Positions 10,047 to 20,345 of a stretch of 38,224 nucleotides of DNA are shown here, in pieces. Position numbers and translations under genes: made by a program. The stretch comes from Chara braunii (lineage: Eukaryota; Streptophyta; Charophyceae; Charales; Characeae): NCBI GenBank assembly GCA_003427395.1, contig BFEA01000195.1, forward strand, positions 1,819,481 through 1,857,704, in the 5' to 3' direction. The notes under the pieces were generated by a model. The model was given only the letters and a program-made list of their open reading frames with translations. It did not search any database and was not told where the DNA came from. Numbering within the stretch: position 1 is the first letter of the stretch; each line of letters opens with the position of its first letter.

Positions 10047-10157
10047 TACACTATATTCATCTCTCAAATTCCTTTTGTCTTTCACTTTGGCTACGGTTCC
10101 TACCACTACTCCTAAGACTGTACAGAGGTGACCCCTGCAAGCATACTAGGGCCTCAA
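10047..10157 (-). mobile_element. SINE 3' fragment
   Basis: CTATATTCATCTCTCAAATTC ... ACAGAGGTGACCCCTGCAAG ... AGGGCCTC (plus strand, broken by short diverged parts) matches the 3' part of the SINE at 10690-10790. A T/A-rich tract at 10012-10046 corresponds to its tail. Only the 3' quarter of the element is present. Confidence 0.6.
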
Positions 10158-10185
10158 CCTTTAGCACTCGAAGATAGAGTTCTTT

Positions 10186-10620
10186 GGGCCTTGTTCGACA
10201 CCACTACATAACTCTTAGTTTGTAAGCGTGCCCTTACGACGAAAAAATGATTAATTTTCCCTTACCTCATTTTTCGTTCCACAACCACTTACAAAAACCC
10301 TGCACTTAGGCGCACTTACATTTCAGGTGCCTCCTTTTGCATTATAATTGGCCGAAAGATATACCTGCTGTTAAAAAAAATAAAAAATAAAAATGGTTCT
10401 TTCACGGATGTAAGGGTGCCACCCCTTACTTTCAAGTCACCTCCACGACCGTCCTTACGGTAAGGGCCGTTTTGGTTAGGCGTTACTTACTTTTGTAGGG
10501 CCCGCCCTTACGGCAGCAAATGTGAAAACAAATTAAACTTTTTTTTCTTCGTGGTTACGGAGGGGTGGAACAATGAAAACCTTACATGTAAGCGTTTTGT
10601 AGTGGTGTCGAACGAGGCCC
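10186..10620. mobile_element. 435-bp MITE with 23-bp terminal inverted repeats
   Basis: Left end GGGCCTTGTTCGACACCACT(ACA) and right end, reverse-complemented, GGGCCTCGTTCGACACCACT(ACA): 22 of 23 bases match. Flanks are TTT on both sides, a possible 3-bp duplication. The interior is non-coding and contains many CTTAC/GTAAG motifs (CCCTTACGACG, CACTTACA, CCTTACGGTAAGG, GTAAGCG near both ends), as expected for subterminal transposase-binding repeats. The superfamily is uncertain: GGGCC ends with a 3-bp duplication suggest PIF/Harbinger. Confidence 0.8.
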
Positions 10621-10652
10621 TTTGTTTTGGTGTTCATTGCTCCTCTGTTTGC

Positions 10653-10654
<2 letters not shown>

Positions 10655-10700
<46 letters not shown>

Positions 10701-11137
10701 CTATATTCTTCTCTCAAATTCACCTTACACTACCTACCTACCTAAGGCTATATACAGGGGACCCCTTCAAGCATAGGGCCTCGCAAACGAGGTAATTCAT
10801 GTTCCCCCTCGGGGGGTGGGGCCTCCGGTGGGGGTCCGGCTATCGCAAAGACCGAGCATTTTTGCCAGTAGCTGCGCCTCCCTTTTTCATCGTCTCTCAC
10901 CCCTCATAGAGATAGCAGCAGAGGCTATGGCCAACACTCTCCCACACACCACTCACAACCCACTCGCACCACCCACACTCACTCGTGTTGGTCATAGACC
11001 CCACTAATACCGATCAGGGGTATCCAGAGGACTATCACAGTCCGTTGGCACTAAGTGCGCCGCAGGCGCCGTGGGGCTTGAACCCACAACCTCCTGAATG
11101 CCACTTGCGTGCCTAACCAGCTGAGCTAGGCCGCTGG
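10655..11137 (-). mobile_element. tRNA-derived SINE with 42-base poly(A) tail
   Basis: On the minus strand the element begins with a tRNA-like head (11137-11063) holding both RNA polymerase III promoter boxes: A box TAGCTCAGCTGG and B box GGTTCAAGCCC. A 350-bp unrelated body follows, ending in GGGGTCCCCTGTATATAGCC, and then a tail seen on the plus strand as 42 T at 10655-10696. I find no convincing flanking duplication. A fragment of the same family lies at 10047-10157. Confidence 0.75.
11063..11137 (-). tRNA. tRNA-like SINE head / tRNA pseudogene
   Basis: The T arm GTGGG-TTCAAGC-CCCAC is perfect and the D-arm/A box is good. The acceptor pairs in only 5 of 7 positions (AGCGGCC against GGCGCCT), and the anticodon stem does not form in the standard frame, so no anticodon can be read. 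This is a SINE promoter rather than a working tRNA gene. Confidence 0.6.
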
Positions 11138-11640
11138 ATCTTCTTTTTGTTTTTCAGTTTGCTTTCTTTTGCTTTTCCTTTTCAGTTTTTCTACCTCTTC
11201 TTTTGCTTTTCCTTTTTAGGTATGTGATGGGATGGAAGTTGGCCATCTTTTAGGTCTCGGTTACCTTAGAATGATTTGGAAGCCTGTCTTGTAAATGATG
11301 GGTAACATATAGAATCTGTGTAGAATCTGTATTAGAAGGAGAAGCCATGGTTTGGTTTGCAGACTTTTCAACTGTTTTTTTTTCAGGGTTTTGTGACTCC
11401 CGATACGGACTTGGCCGGTGATGCCTTGTGCATGGTTGGGAGCCGCCTACACATATGTGAGGGACGCCAAGGCTAATTCTCGGCTTGCATAAACTTTTTT
11501 TTTTTTTTTTTTAACAGACCTACTAGTGCTAGCGATACTGTTTAGCGCAGACATTGCTAGCACCTGGGGAGAGGCTCCATCTATTCAACAGAAAAATTCC
11601 CATGAGAAATGAAAGTAGAAAAAATATTTCATAAAAAACA
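11138..11640. other. T-rich stretch without a gene
   Basis: Contains two copies of CTTTTGCTTTTCCTTTT (about 11170 and 11201) and a T run at 11496-11512. No coding or RNA signal recognised. Confidence 0.4.
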
Positions 11641-11760
11641 AATCCTTCATATTTATAAATTATCATTCCAATGTTTGTCAAATTCTAAAATTTTTAATTT
11701 AATTTGATAAGTTCCCGTCTAAATATGAGTTTTCCCTTCTAACTACATCTATTTGTTGAA

Positions 11761-11922
11761 GATGGAATGAAAGTCTGGACGAGTTTATGAAATGTTTTAA
11801 TTAGACTTTCATTCTATTACAACAAACATCGTCTAATTTAGATTATTATGACTGGAAATCCTAACTTAGAATGACAGTCCAATTAAAACATTTCATGAAC
11901 TCATCATGACTTTCATTCCATC
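11761..11922. mobile_element. AT-rich foldback element (54-bp arms)
   Basis: Left arm 11761-11814 begins GATGGAATGAAAGTC. The right arm 11869-11922 is its reverse complement with 6 mismatches in 54. A 54-base loop separates them. Weaker pairing seems to extend outward (CTAAAATTTTTAA at 11686 against TTAAAATTTTTCG-type sequence near 11990), so the whole foldback may span about 11650-12020. No ORF. Confidence 0.6.
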
Positions 11923-12094
11923 TCTAGCCTGCAGTTCAAATAAGAAGGGATACCCCATTCTTGGAAGAAAAATTTTCAAGTAAGACGAAAAATTTTAAAA
12001 TTGGAATGACATTTTTAAGATGGAATGGAAATTTGAAATTTAGAATGTAATTTTTCTCTAGAATGATTATTTAATTCTAGAAAATTTTTATGTT

Positions 12095-12673
12095 GTTGGT
12101 CGGGAGCATCACCTGCTGGAAAACGGGTTCAGCGTCCCATACAGAAATTGACACAATAGGATGCATAGAAGAAAAAACTTGATGGTGTCTAGAGGGTGCC
12201 TGCCAGCAGTGATTGCTCTGGAAATCAGAGGATTGACTGAGCAGGTGTGAGCATGACCCGAAACCTGAAACCAAGAGCTGATGGTACTCGTCTCCTTCCC
12301 CAACCTCGTGCCTGGTCAGGGTAGCGGGAGGAGCTACTGGGGGGCACCAGTGGTTATCCCTACCGTCTCCCTGCCATCCCCCAAGAACACCTGTCCTTCG
12401 ACACTGACCTTCGCCAGTCCTACCCTAATGTCACACTCCCACACTGGCAGCGAATTTTAGAGCAACGTGGACTAAGGAAACAGACTGAGGCTGAATGACA
12501 AAAACAGACTAAAGTATACTACAACACAAAAACAAGCTAAAAAGTTAAAAAACAAAAAGGATTGAAATAGAGCAGGTGGGGGTGGAAAGGAGGGGGTTAG
12601 TACTGGCACCGAATTCGTGCTGCTACGAAAAAACCGGGTGGATTCTAAAAAATGGGTAGCAATGGGCAAGGGA
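12095..12673 (-). mobile_element. 3' untranslated part of LINE relic A, ending in the tail motif
   Basis: Lies directly 3' of the LINE ORF at 12674. At 12139-12095 (minus) it reads GGGACGCTGAACCCG, TTTTCCAGCAGGTGATGC, TCCCGACCAACA, then AT-rich sequence. This is the same tail motif that ends the LINE at 8093-8958. The part in between has no coding signal. Confidence 0.5.
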
Positions 12674-14410
12674 TTACAGGCGTATTGCGAGAGCTCCCGG
12701 GTGTGGAGGGACGTGTTCTGGAAAATCCTCTTCTGGTCTCATGGGGATGCCTGAGTCTATCAACAACCACTCCTTGAATCTCAGGTGGTAGTCCCTTGGG
12801 ACTTCCTCCTCTCCATATCGGTCCTCCCTACCATCATCTCCATCCCAGTCCCCTGTCCAGCAAACCTCCGCTACCCACCTCTCCCGATCCTCACCCAGCC
12901 AATCCCTGGAAAACTGTACTAACCGTTCACGGATGTCTGTGGCTCTATGGAGGATGTTCAGTGATTGTTTAGCGGTCCTCCGCTTGTGCGAGAGTTCCAG
13001 TTGGAAATGCGTTTTGAGTTGCTCCAACCTCTCTTCCCCTTCAATCCGCACCTTGTCTAAAGTAAGGATACAGCGTTGCCACCACAGGATCCACAAGATC
13101 GTTCTACGCGACAGTTGAAACATTTTTGTCACAAAGGTGTTATCTTGAAAGGGTGGGTAGTGACCCATGAGGATAGCCCGCCATTCCCACGGCCAGGGAT
13201 GCCCTGGAACCATTTGTTGCCACACCCTATCCCACCATTGCCAAGTCAAAACTGTTGACGGGCATTGCAGGAATATGTGTTCTATTGTCTCTGGTCTATT
13301 TCTAGCCGGGAATCCCAAAAGGCAACGAGAGCACCAACGGAGCGCACGGCCTTGTTGCTCTAAAAACGAATGATCGATCAGCCAGTCGTTAGTAGGTAGA
13401 CACCGATGAAAGATCAAGATCTGCCACTGTAAAGATGAGATTTTTGCAGGTCTGCATTTGGTATCGTTGAACGATCGAATCGGCGTGAGAAGGTGTCTCT
13501 CCACATTGAGGTGCCTCTGCCATCGGTCGATTACTGTGTCTTTGAGGCACCGCTTAGTTCTGATCATTTTGTATGTTGCCTTCACCGTGAGACCGGACAA
13601 CATTTTGGGTTCTGGGTGTTTTGGGTTATATCGTGTGTCTGGGTACCAGATCCATTCCAAAGAATCTATTGGGAGGTTTTCTATGACAATACCAATAAGA
13701 AAAGCGAGTCGGTGGTCTCCATTCTTTATAACCGTAATTCGGTTTAGATCCTTTTTATGAGTCCGTTGGAAAGGGTCCCCGCTCCATTCCAGTGTACCAT
13801 CTTTTTTTATGTTGTACAACTCGATCAACCCATCGTCCAGGCGGACTAGATGAATCAGCCCCACCTTATCATCCCTCCCTTTCATGACCATCCAATCTCC
13901 CTCCTTCACCACCGGACCCCTGCGAAGAATGAGCCACTATCCTATCGGGAGGGCCTCTTTCATGACCTCCAGAGCTGATTCAATATTGTGACAATATCTC
14001 AAAACCTCCCTCATCTTTTCCGGGGACTTTCAGTCCTTCCTCTCCCCATCCCAAAGGTCGCCCATTCGAATCACCCCATTTTTCACCTATCCTTTCCAAG
14101 GGGCATCCATACTGCTAAAAATCTGACTTCGTCCGTTAGTAATCCATTGGTTTCGGAAGAGGGGTTGCCTCGCTACTTTCTCCCATCTATCCAGGGGCGG
14201 GCGATTCGGAGGGGGAAGTCTTCTCCAAATCTTTAACAGGCGAGGCCAGAAGTTGTCTATCCGTCTCTCCCCTCCGCGGGGGCGCCGTGGCACCCTCCAG
14301 TAGCGGTCCGCCAACCATTGGAGGGGGTGAACGGACCGAGGGGCCTCCGGGGCCAAGCGTGCGATTTGCGCCAGTGCTAGTTATCTCCATTTGAGTCGGC
14401 TTGCATAAAA
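12674..14410 (-). pseudogene. LINE relic A: zf-RVT region of a non-LTR retrotransposon polyprotein
   Basis: A single reading frame runs from about 14410 to the stop at 12674, broken only by stop codons: TAA near 14390, TAG at 14087-14089, TGA near 14030 and TAG near 13936. Upstream part: PPLDRWEKVARQPLFRNQWI. Central part: ISSLQWQILIFHRCLPTNDW, then the zinc-binding pattern CSRCLLGFPARNRPETIEHI-FLQC, then LTWQWWDRVW. This is the zf-RVT signature (C-x2-C ... H-x3-C) found after the reverse transcriptase domain of plant LINEs. A 200-residue tail follows, ending YHLRFKEWLLIDSGIP. The reverse transcriptase domain itself is missing here (5' truncation). It is homologous to 8093-8650 and distinct from relic B next to it. 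Confidence 0.8.
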
Positions 14411-14682
14411 CTAATGTTTGTGTTTTTTGAACTTTTTTGAAGTTTTCTCTATAACAAAAAAAACAAAACACCATACAAATCTCAGAAAATGTTAGACAAA
14501 AGGCCTCGTGGGGTGGGCCATAGAAAACTAAAATAGAAAATCATATTCGTCAAAACAACACCAGGTAAACCTAAGAGGCTAGCAAGAACCGTAGGGGACT
14601 AGCAAGGGTAGTGAAGCATGTACTAGATGTTACCCAAAAATATGAAAAGTTGTAATCCTAAGGGTTACTCTAGGGTTGAAAA

Positions 14683-17050
14683 TTAATGATGGGGTGATGG
14701 TGCTCGCTGGTACTGCAGAGAGGGGTCAGCCCCCCTCTGATGATGAGCTGAGTCATCAGAGGAGGTGAAATAGTCAGACCCTTCATACACTTCGGGATCC
14801 CATGACGTGGATAAAGTTGACCCAAAAATATGACACTTAGCATCAAAATCAAAAGTGATAAAGTTGGGGAATGGTGTCCACGCTTGGGCGAGAAAAGAGC
14901 ACGTCGGGGTAATTGGGAAGCTTTTATGCTTATGCTAGAAATCAGCCTGAAGGCTAATATGGCGTATGTTGAGAACAACTAGCCTTTGCAGATGGAGTAG
15001 TGATGATGTCTAAGACTTGTTCTGACGAACACAGGTATTTCTGATAGTCCAAATATAAACAAACATGGCCGCCCCAACCAGCTCTGATGCGTGGCGTCGA
15101 TGGGCTGCTTCCGAATGTACATTGCCTCCCAAGAGCACATCTGCCCCCAAATCCTCTGTCAAGATGAGTGGAGAAGGGCCTTTACAAAGGTCGCGCCAAG
15201 ACCACCTAAAGTCCCGCTGTAATGGGCAATTGACCCACAAGTGAAGAAAATCTTCAGCATCTAGGGCACAAACGAGGCAAAGCTGGTTTGCATAGGAACT
15301 TTTGGTGGAGAGTCATTCCATAGTAGGAATGGCAAGATGAATGATCAGCCACAGTATCCCTTCCTTTTTCGCATCAGGTAGCTTTCGATTGATATCACAA
15401 AATTTCAAAAAGATTTTCCTTATCCATGCTTCTAAGGTTTGATCGGAGAAAAAAACCCTCGTTCCCCATCCGGGCTTCAAATGAGCAAGGACATCAACCT
15501 GCGGAGCCTGACGACGATGAAGGCTATTAGTAGTCTATTCCTCGAATCGCCTCCTCTGCATGTCACTAGCCTCATCAAACCATAGTGAAGGATCGAAAGT
15601 CAATACTGAGAGAGGTGTGACAGTCCGAATTTTGAAAGGGAAGACGGTGTGGGGGAGTTTTCTTCCTCTTTGTGGGAGTGCAAGGATTGAGGTCAGTTTT
15701 GAAGTTACTGCATTTTTATCAACCCAATCAATTGGCTTCTGAATAAGGGTCTTCCCTAAATTGCCATACCCTGAGTTGCAAGACCATGAAGAAACTGCAA
15801 CATCCAAGTCCGAAATGACTCTTTCAATCCAAAAGATCTGGATCAGGGCGACGTCCTCCTTGTCACACACCCACTGACCAATATGCAAATGAAAAAACTT
15901 GAGCATACAGACCCACTATTCTGGAATTGCCCAGATGATATTAACAAAGCGCTGCCTCCAGAAAGGTTGGTGGGAGAGTAAATTCGAAAAGTGGTCAGCA
16001 GACCTCAAAGCCTTTTCCTCAATGTTCCATAAGCCCTTGACCAAATAAACACATCTGACCAGCGATTGCCTACCAAAAGCTTCGGACTCCCCTTTCCAGG
16101 GAAATGGTAGTCCTTCATTAGAAAGAATGAAGTTGTTTCTCAAAGATAGGCTGCATAAGAATTCTGGAAGAGTACCAAGGACTCAAGCAGGACCCGCTTT
16201 GAAACGGAGTTTCCACCACGATGAATATTTTTTTGTCGAACATGAGTTTTTGTTGAACGTTTGTAGGCAGATCGGGGGCCATCAATGCCATCCATATAGG
16301 TGAAACACGCAGTTTGAGGACTTGAGACCGAAGCAGACCCGCAAGTTGTTTCCACACCTCCTGATTACCATCCATAAGGAGTCACAAGACATTTCGGCAT
16401 TGCAAGGCTCTCAGCTAAATGGAGGTGTCCAAAACAGAACCCCACCCCCTTCCCTCCTGGTCTGAAGCAGTTTGTTTCAGGCAAACCAAGGGAAAGTGGA
16501 TACAACTTCAGCATCTAAAGGCCATAGGAAACATATAACGGTTGTTTGAATGCCACGGAGCGTGGAGCGAGGAAGGGTATTGACAGAGGAGACATACCGC
16601 ATAGTTCAGAGGATAGAGTTATTAATTACCAAGCCTTACCAAAGATGCCCGAATAGGCACCAATCTTTCATCGGACCCTCCCATGCAAAGCAGAATCATG
16701 TTGTAGGTGCTCTCAATTTGCAGGTTCACACCTCCTCCCTGAGCCATCTCAATGCCCAATACCTTAAAAAACCTTTCTTTTGAAAGACAATCAATGTCCC
16801 TGTCTTGTATGCGTTTAGTGGGAAAAGAGGCAATGGCAACTGTCTTTTCCCGATGGAGTCTAGCACCCAAGAAGAGAGAGAAATATGAGAAAACATTCAG
16901 AGAACGTCAACGTTCAGCCACCTGTCTAACCTTTACCCGGATATATGCAGCTTAATCATCAGCGAAGGTCAAATTCTTAAGTTCCTTCATAGGAAAATGA
17001 AATCCTTTAAACCACCGGTACTTAGTCCATGTATTGGTCATGGGCGTTTC
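14683..17050 (-). pseudogene. LINE relic B: reverse transcriptase C-terminal half plus zf-RVT
   Basis: Reading on the minus strand from 17050: GFHFPMKELKNLTFADD, with the FADD catalytic box of the reverse transcriptase (about 16953), interrupted by TAA; then GARLHREKTVAIASFPTKRI and FFKVLGIEM, the usual post-catalytic blocks; then MRYVSSVNTLPRSTLRGIQT and later LLRSQVLKLRVSP. A frameshift near 16140 leads to RNNFILSNEGLPFPWKGE and HFSNLLSHQPFWRQRF. The zinc motif is CLVCALDAEDFLHLWVNC (about 15270-15220), and the C-terminal tail ends at TAA 14683. Stops at 15916, 15535, 15320 and others are mostly in frame. It is clearly dead. The 5' half is absent, with the boundary near 17050. It is a different family from relic A. 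Confidence 0.75.
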
Positions 17051-17254
17051 ACGTTCACGCGCTGCGACCTGCAGGCTTCGGGGTGTCGGACCACAATGGC
17101 TGGGCGCGCCAACCAAAAAAAAAACGAAACGGCGCATTGGCGGTTCAGCAAAACTTGGCGCGCAGGGGGTTATTGGTTGGACATCTATAACTGGGCCAAT
17201 ACTGGTGGTTTAAGTATGTCTGAGGACCTAAGTATATTAGGTAAATGTCCAGAC

Positions 17255-17326
<72 letters not shown>

Positions 17327-18057
17327 TCGAGGAGTGCAACCCGAGAGAGATCGGTAGAGGCAAAAGTCAAGGAAGGGGGACTAGGACCTCTGACGATATG
17401 GATGGAAGTAAAAGGAGACTGTGAAAATGAGGTCGGGAAAGTCGATGGCCAAGTTGATGGAGATGGGAGGTAAAGTACCGGGGAAAGCAAGGGAAGGGCG
17501 GGAGGAAACAAAGACATGAAACCAGAGGGTGGGGAACGAAAAAAGGTTAGGGCCACAACACCTCTCCCTACCGAAAAGGGGGAAGGGGAAACGATGCAGG
17601 GGCAAGGGGAAGGGGAAGGAGAGAGTTGGGTTGCCCACTGATATTGCCAGCTTGTTGAATCTGTGTAATTGGACGTTAAAGTTCGTGGCAGCTTTGAAAG
17701 TCAAACCCCTTTACTTGTTTTAAGGCCTCTGAAGGTGGCGTTTCCCCCCCCGACTAAAGAGCATTCAAGCACCTCTAACTGTTCAGGCCGATTTACCATT
17801 CTTCTATGCAGGGTGCAAAAGAAGCTAGGACACATAATCGTATCCGCAGTTGTGGAGCGTAAGAGGAATAACTCTCTAAGACGCATTGCAATGGATACTT
17901 TGGGGCGTTTCACTATGTCATGCCTCGAAATCAATCATTAGTTGGAAGATAAGGATATATAATTTGTCATTGTAATGAGGCAAAGTTAGCATGGCATTGA
18001 CTAATTTTGGAGTGGGCTAGGGCTACAGTGACACTTCGAATACTGTGACTGTAGAAC
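17051..18057. other. Polypurine-rich and unassigned sequence
   Basis: Includes a pure (GA)n run at 17255-17324, then a purine-rich plus strand (G/A blocks) to about 17640. The ORFs translated from it are Ser/Leu or Arg/Glu low complexity. 17640-18057 holds nothing I recognise. Confidence 0.4.
17255..17324. repeat. (GA)n microsatellite
   Basis: 35 uninterrupted GA repeats. Confidence 0.97.
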
Positions 18058-18060
18058 TTA

Positions 18061-18552
18061 GGGCGTCATTAGACACTCCTCGGGGACGTGATTTCAAGGA
18101 TTTCAAGGATTTCGTCTTCGTTCCACTTGTCCTCGGAGATGAAATTGAAAATGAAAATGTGAAAGCACTCCGAGGACAAATCATTGGGCTCCAAGGATTT
18201 CCCAGCTAAATCATCCTTGGCTCCAAAGGACCTCGCGAGGTCCTTTGGGGCCCGAGGATCCATGTTTCACGGAGAGGAGAGGGCATGCACGTAGTGAGAT
18301 GTTACAACCGAGAATTCAGATCGTGGTGGCACCCTATTGGCTGAAAGCCTGAAGCACAATTTTTTTTATTTTTTGCTTTCTTTTTTTTTATGACATTGCT
18401 CCGAGGATGAGTCCTAAAAGGGATGCTCCGAGGATGAGTCCTAAAACGGATGCTCCGAGGATAAGTGTAACGAAGACGACAAAAATCCTAAACTTTTCCG
18501 AGGATTCATCCTCGGAGTCCGAGGATGCCCCGTGGAGTGTCTAACGACGCCC
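18061..18552. mobile_element. 492-bp Tourist-like MITE with TTA target-site duplication
   Basis: TTA precedes (18058-18060) and follows (18553-18555) the element. Ends: GGGCGTCATTAGACACTCC on the left and, reverse-complemented, GGGCGTCGTTAGACACTCC on the right, one mismatch. TTA duplication with GGGC ends is the pattern of PIF/Harbinger (Tourist) elements. Inside are three 26-bp copies of TGCTCCGAGGATGAGTCCTA (18402-18470), more TCCGAGGAT/ATCCTCGGA boxes near both ends, and a perfect 26-bp palindrome at 18224-18249 (half: CCAAAGGACCTCG). No transposase, so non-autonomous. Confidence 0.85.
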
Positions 18553-18734
18553 TTAGTCTAGGGATTGGCGTTGTTCATGGATTCCAGAATTTTTTCTTAA
18601 AAATCCTCCGAATACGTTCTCAACCAAAGCTGGATAATGGTCTTGGTATCCTCAAAGTCATGATCAAACACTCATTGTAACTCTGATTGTTTTGTGAAGA
18701 GAAGATTCGATCCGAGGAGAATATGGAAAGTCAA

Positions 18735-18985
18735 TTATTTGAGCAAGTTTGGAGGGACTAGGATTCTCATCTCCACCCATGCCAATTTCTTGCTCTTAAT
18801 AGACCATTTGAAGGATCTGAAGTTAAAGAGGTTATTTTTTGTCTTCCTTCTCGTAAAGCACTAACCCTGGTCTGCAGAACACCTAGCAGATCTCTGTGTT
18901 CCTATTCTTACGAGGACTTTTAAACTGCGAGTATCTTTGGGAGAAATGGCCGAATTTTTCAATGGTGTTAATGGAATGACACTGA
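18735..18985 (+). pseudogene. LINE reverse transcriptase, N-terminal block (relic C, part 1)
   Basis: Reads FEQVWRD, then FLALNRPFEGSEVKEVIFCL followed by PSRKA. This is the standard block just before the first reverse transcriptase motif in plant LINEs (PFxxxEVKxALxxLPxGKAPGPDG). A frameshift after RKA destroys the expected PGPDG. Later LGEMAEFFNGVNG fits the following helix. It is on the same strand, and in the correct order, as the block at 21665-22018. Confidence 0.5.
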
Positions 18986-18987
18986 AT

Positions 18988-19070
18988 CTTTTTTTTTTAT
19001 TATTATTGTTATTATAATTGCTCCAATCTATTCGTGGGGAGCATCACATGCTGAGAACTGGGCCCCTTGC
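18988..19070 (-). mobile_element. Minus-strand retroposon 3' end with tail motif
   Basis: On the minus strand: GGGCCCAGTTCTCAGC, ATGTGATGCTCCCCACG, AATAGATTGGAG, then AATTATAATAACAATAAT and an A run. It matches the tail motif at 21233 and is followed by an A-rich tail. The 5' limit is not visible. Confidence 0.55.
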
Positions 19071-19090
19071 CCCTTATAATGGGAATGCAT

Positions 19091-19200
19091 TGATGATTGA
19101 CAATTGATGATAATTTATGATAATTTATGATAATTTATGATAATTTATGATAATTTATGATAATTTGGGATGATTGAGGATCATTTAGGATTATTTAGGA
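19091..19200. repeat. 10-bp minisatellite (TAATTTATGA)n
   Basis: Eleven 10-base units in perfect register. The five central ones (19111-19160) are identical and the outer ones are diverged (TGATTGAGGA, TCATTTAGGA). Confidence 0.95.
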
Positions 19201-19581
19201 TGTAAGAGTGGATGATTGAGGGTATGAAATAGAGATAGATGATGACTATTCAGAATGATTGCCTACTCGGCCCCCAAATACTATCCTATCCCTAATTTCC
19301 TGTATCCATTCCAACCAGCCAATCACAATTAAGCCCGTGATGTGCACCAATCACTCGTTTGTCCGGTCTCACACCCCAATCTGGCTCGGTTACAGGGCAG
19401 CGCTACCCACCCCAGCTCCGACCATCGTCGGCCAGATTGTAGCCATTAGTCAAGTTTGCAGATTGCCTTCCTCCCTCGTCAATCCCAGACCTCTATATAA
19501 AGCCTCAAGCTCCTACTTAAGCAGGTTACAGGGCACTGCCCTAGCGCCGACTAGCGTCGTTCTAGCGCCAACTCAACCTGG
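19201..19581. other. Unassigned sequence with a TATA-like box
   Basis: CTCTATATAAAGCC at 19490-19503 would be a good TATA box. GGTTACAGGGCA occurs twice (19389 and 19524). A 112-codon frame spans 19259-19597 but runs into the transposon beyond 19590, so I do not call it a gene. Confidence 0.3.
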
Positions 19582-19589
19582 CCATTACA

Positions 19590-20337
19590 CTATGTAACCG
19601 TTTGAACGTTGTGAACGCGCGTTCACGTTCAAATGTGTGTTTGAACGAGGATTTAAATTCGTGCTCAAAATTGAACGACATTAAATTATTTTTTTTAATT
19701 TTATTTTTAATTTTTTTTTTTTTGATGCCTCAAGATAACTTGGTTTTCTGAATTTTTTTTAATGAGTTCTCAAGTGATGTGGGGTACATGCCTGTTAATT
19801 TTGAAGTCATTTTGCTTAGGCAAAAAAAAAAAAAAAATCATATAAAATGGCGGTGTCAAATCGTGTTTTCCCACTCATTGTTCTACTTTTTATTTTATGT
19901 TTTCACTTTATTTCGCCACCTGTAAAAAAAGTTATTTTTTTTTTAGACTTTTTTCATCAGTTTTGTATAATGTGAAGTACACATCTATAAAATTTTAGGG
20001 CATTTGGCTTTGCCAAAAAACAATAAAAATTCGTCAAAGATGTCGGTGTCACAAACGTACTCGCTCACTCACTAATTTCAATTCTCTTTGTACTTTTTTC
20101 TATTTTCTGTTTTCTATTTTTATTTCGAATTTCGTAACAAATTTGGATGTAATGCTAAGGCAAATGTTATTTATTTTATTTTTCTTCATACTATATTTAT
20201 GTTTCGGAATTTTTTTAGGGTTTTTTTTTTTTTTCGCGGAATTGAACTTCGCGTTCGGTCGCGTTCATTGCACGTGCGTGCATTCCGTTCAGTTTCTGAA
20301 CGAAAAACCCGTGTTCAATGAACACGCGGTTTTATAG
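19590..20337. mobile_element. 748-bp hAT-like non-autonomous element with 8-bp duplication
   Basis: CCATTACA occurs immediately outside both ends (19582-19589 and 20338-20345). The terminal repeats are short: CTATGTAACCG against CTATAAAACCG, 9 of 11. Both subterminal regions are crowded with GAACG/CGTTC boxes (TTGAACGTTGTGAACGCGCG on the left, TTCTGAACG and GTTCAATGAACACG on the right). An exact 8-bp duplication with short ends and dense subterminal repeats is typical of hAT elements. The interior is T-rich, with two diverged direct repeats about 195 bp apart (GGCGGTGTCAAATCG at 19848, GTCGGTGTCACAAACG at 20043). No transposase. Confidence 0.8.
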
Positions 20338-20345
20338 CCATTACA

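Noticed and set aside
11063-11137. Functional tRNA gene
   Set aside because: The acceptor and anticodon stems do not pair properly and the sequence continues into a SINE body with poly(A).
19259-19597. 112-codon ORF with an internal TATA-like box
   Set aside because: It runs across the boundary of the hAT-like element at 19590 and has no recognisable motif.
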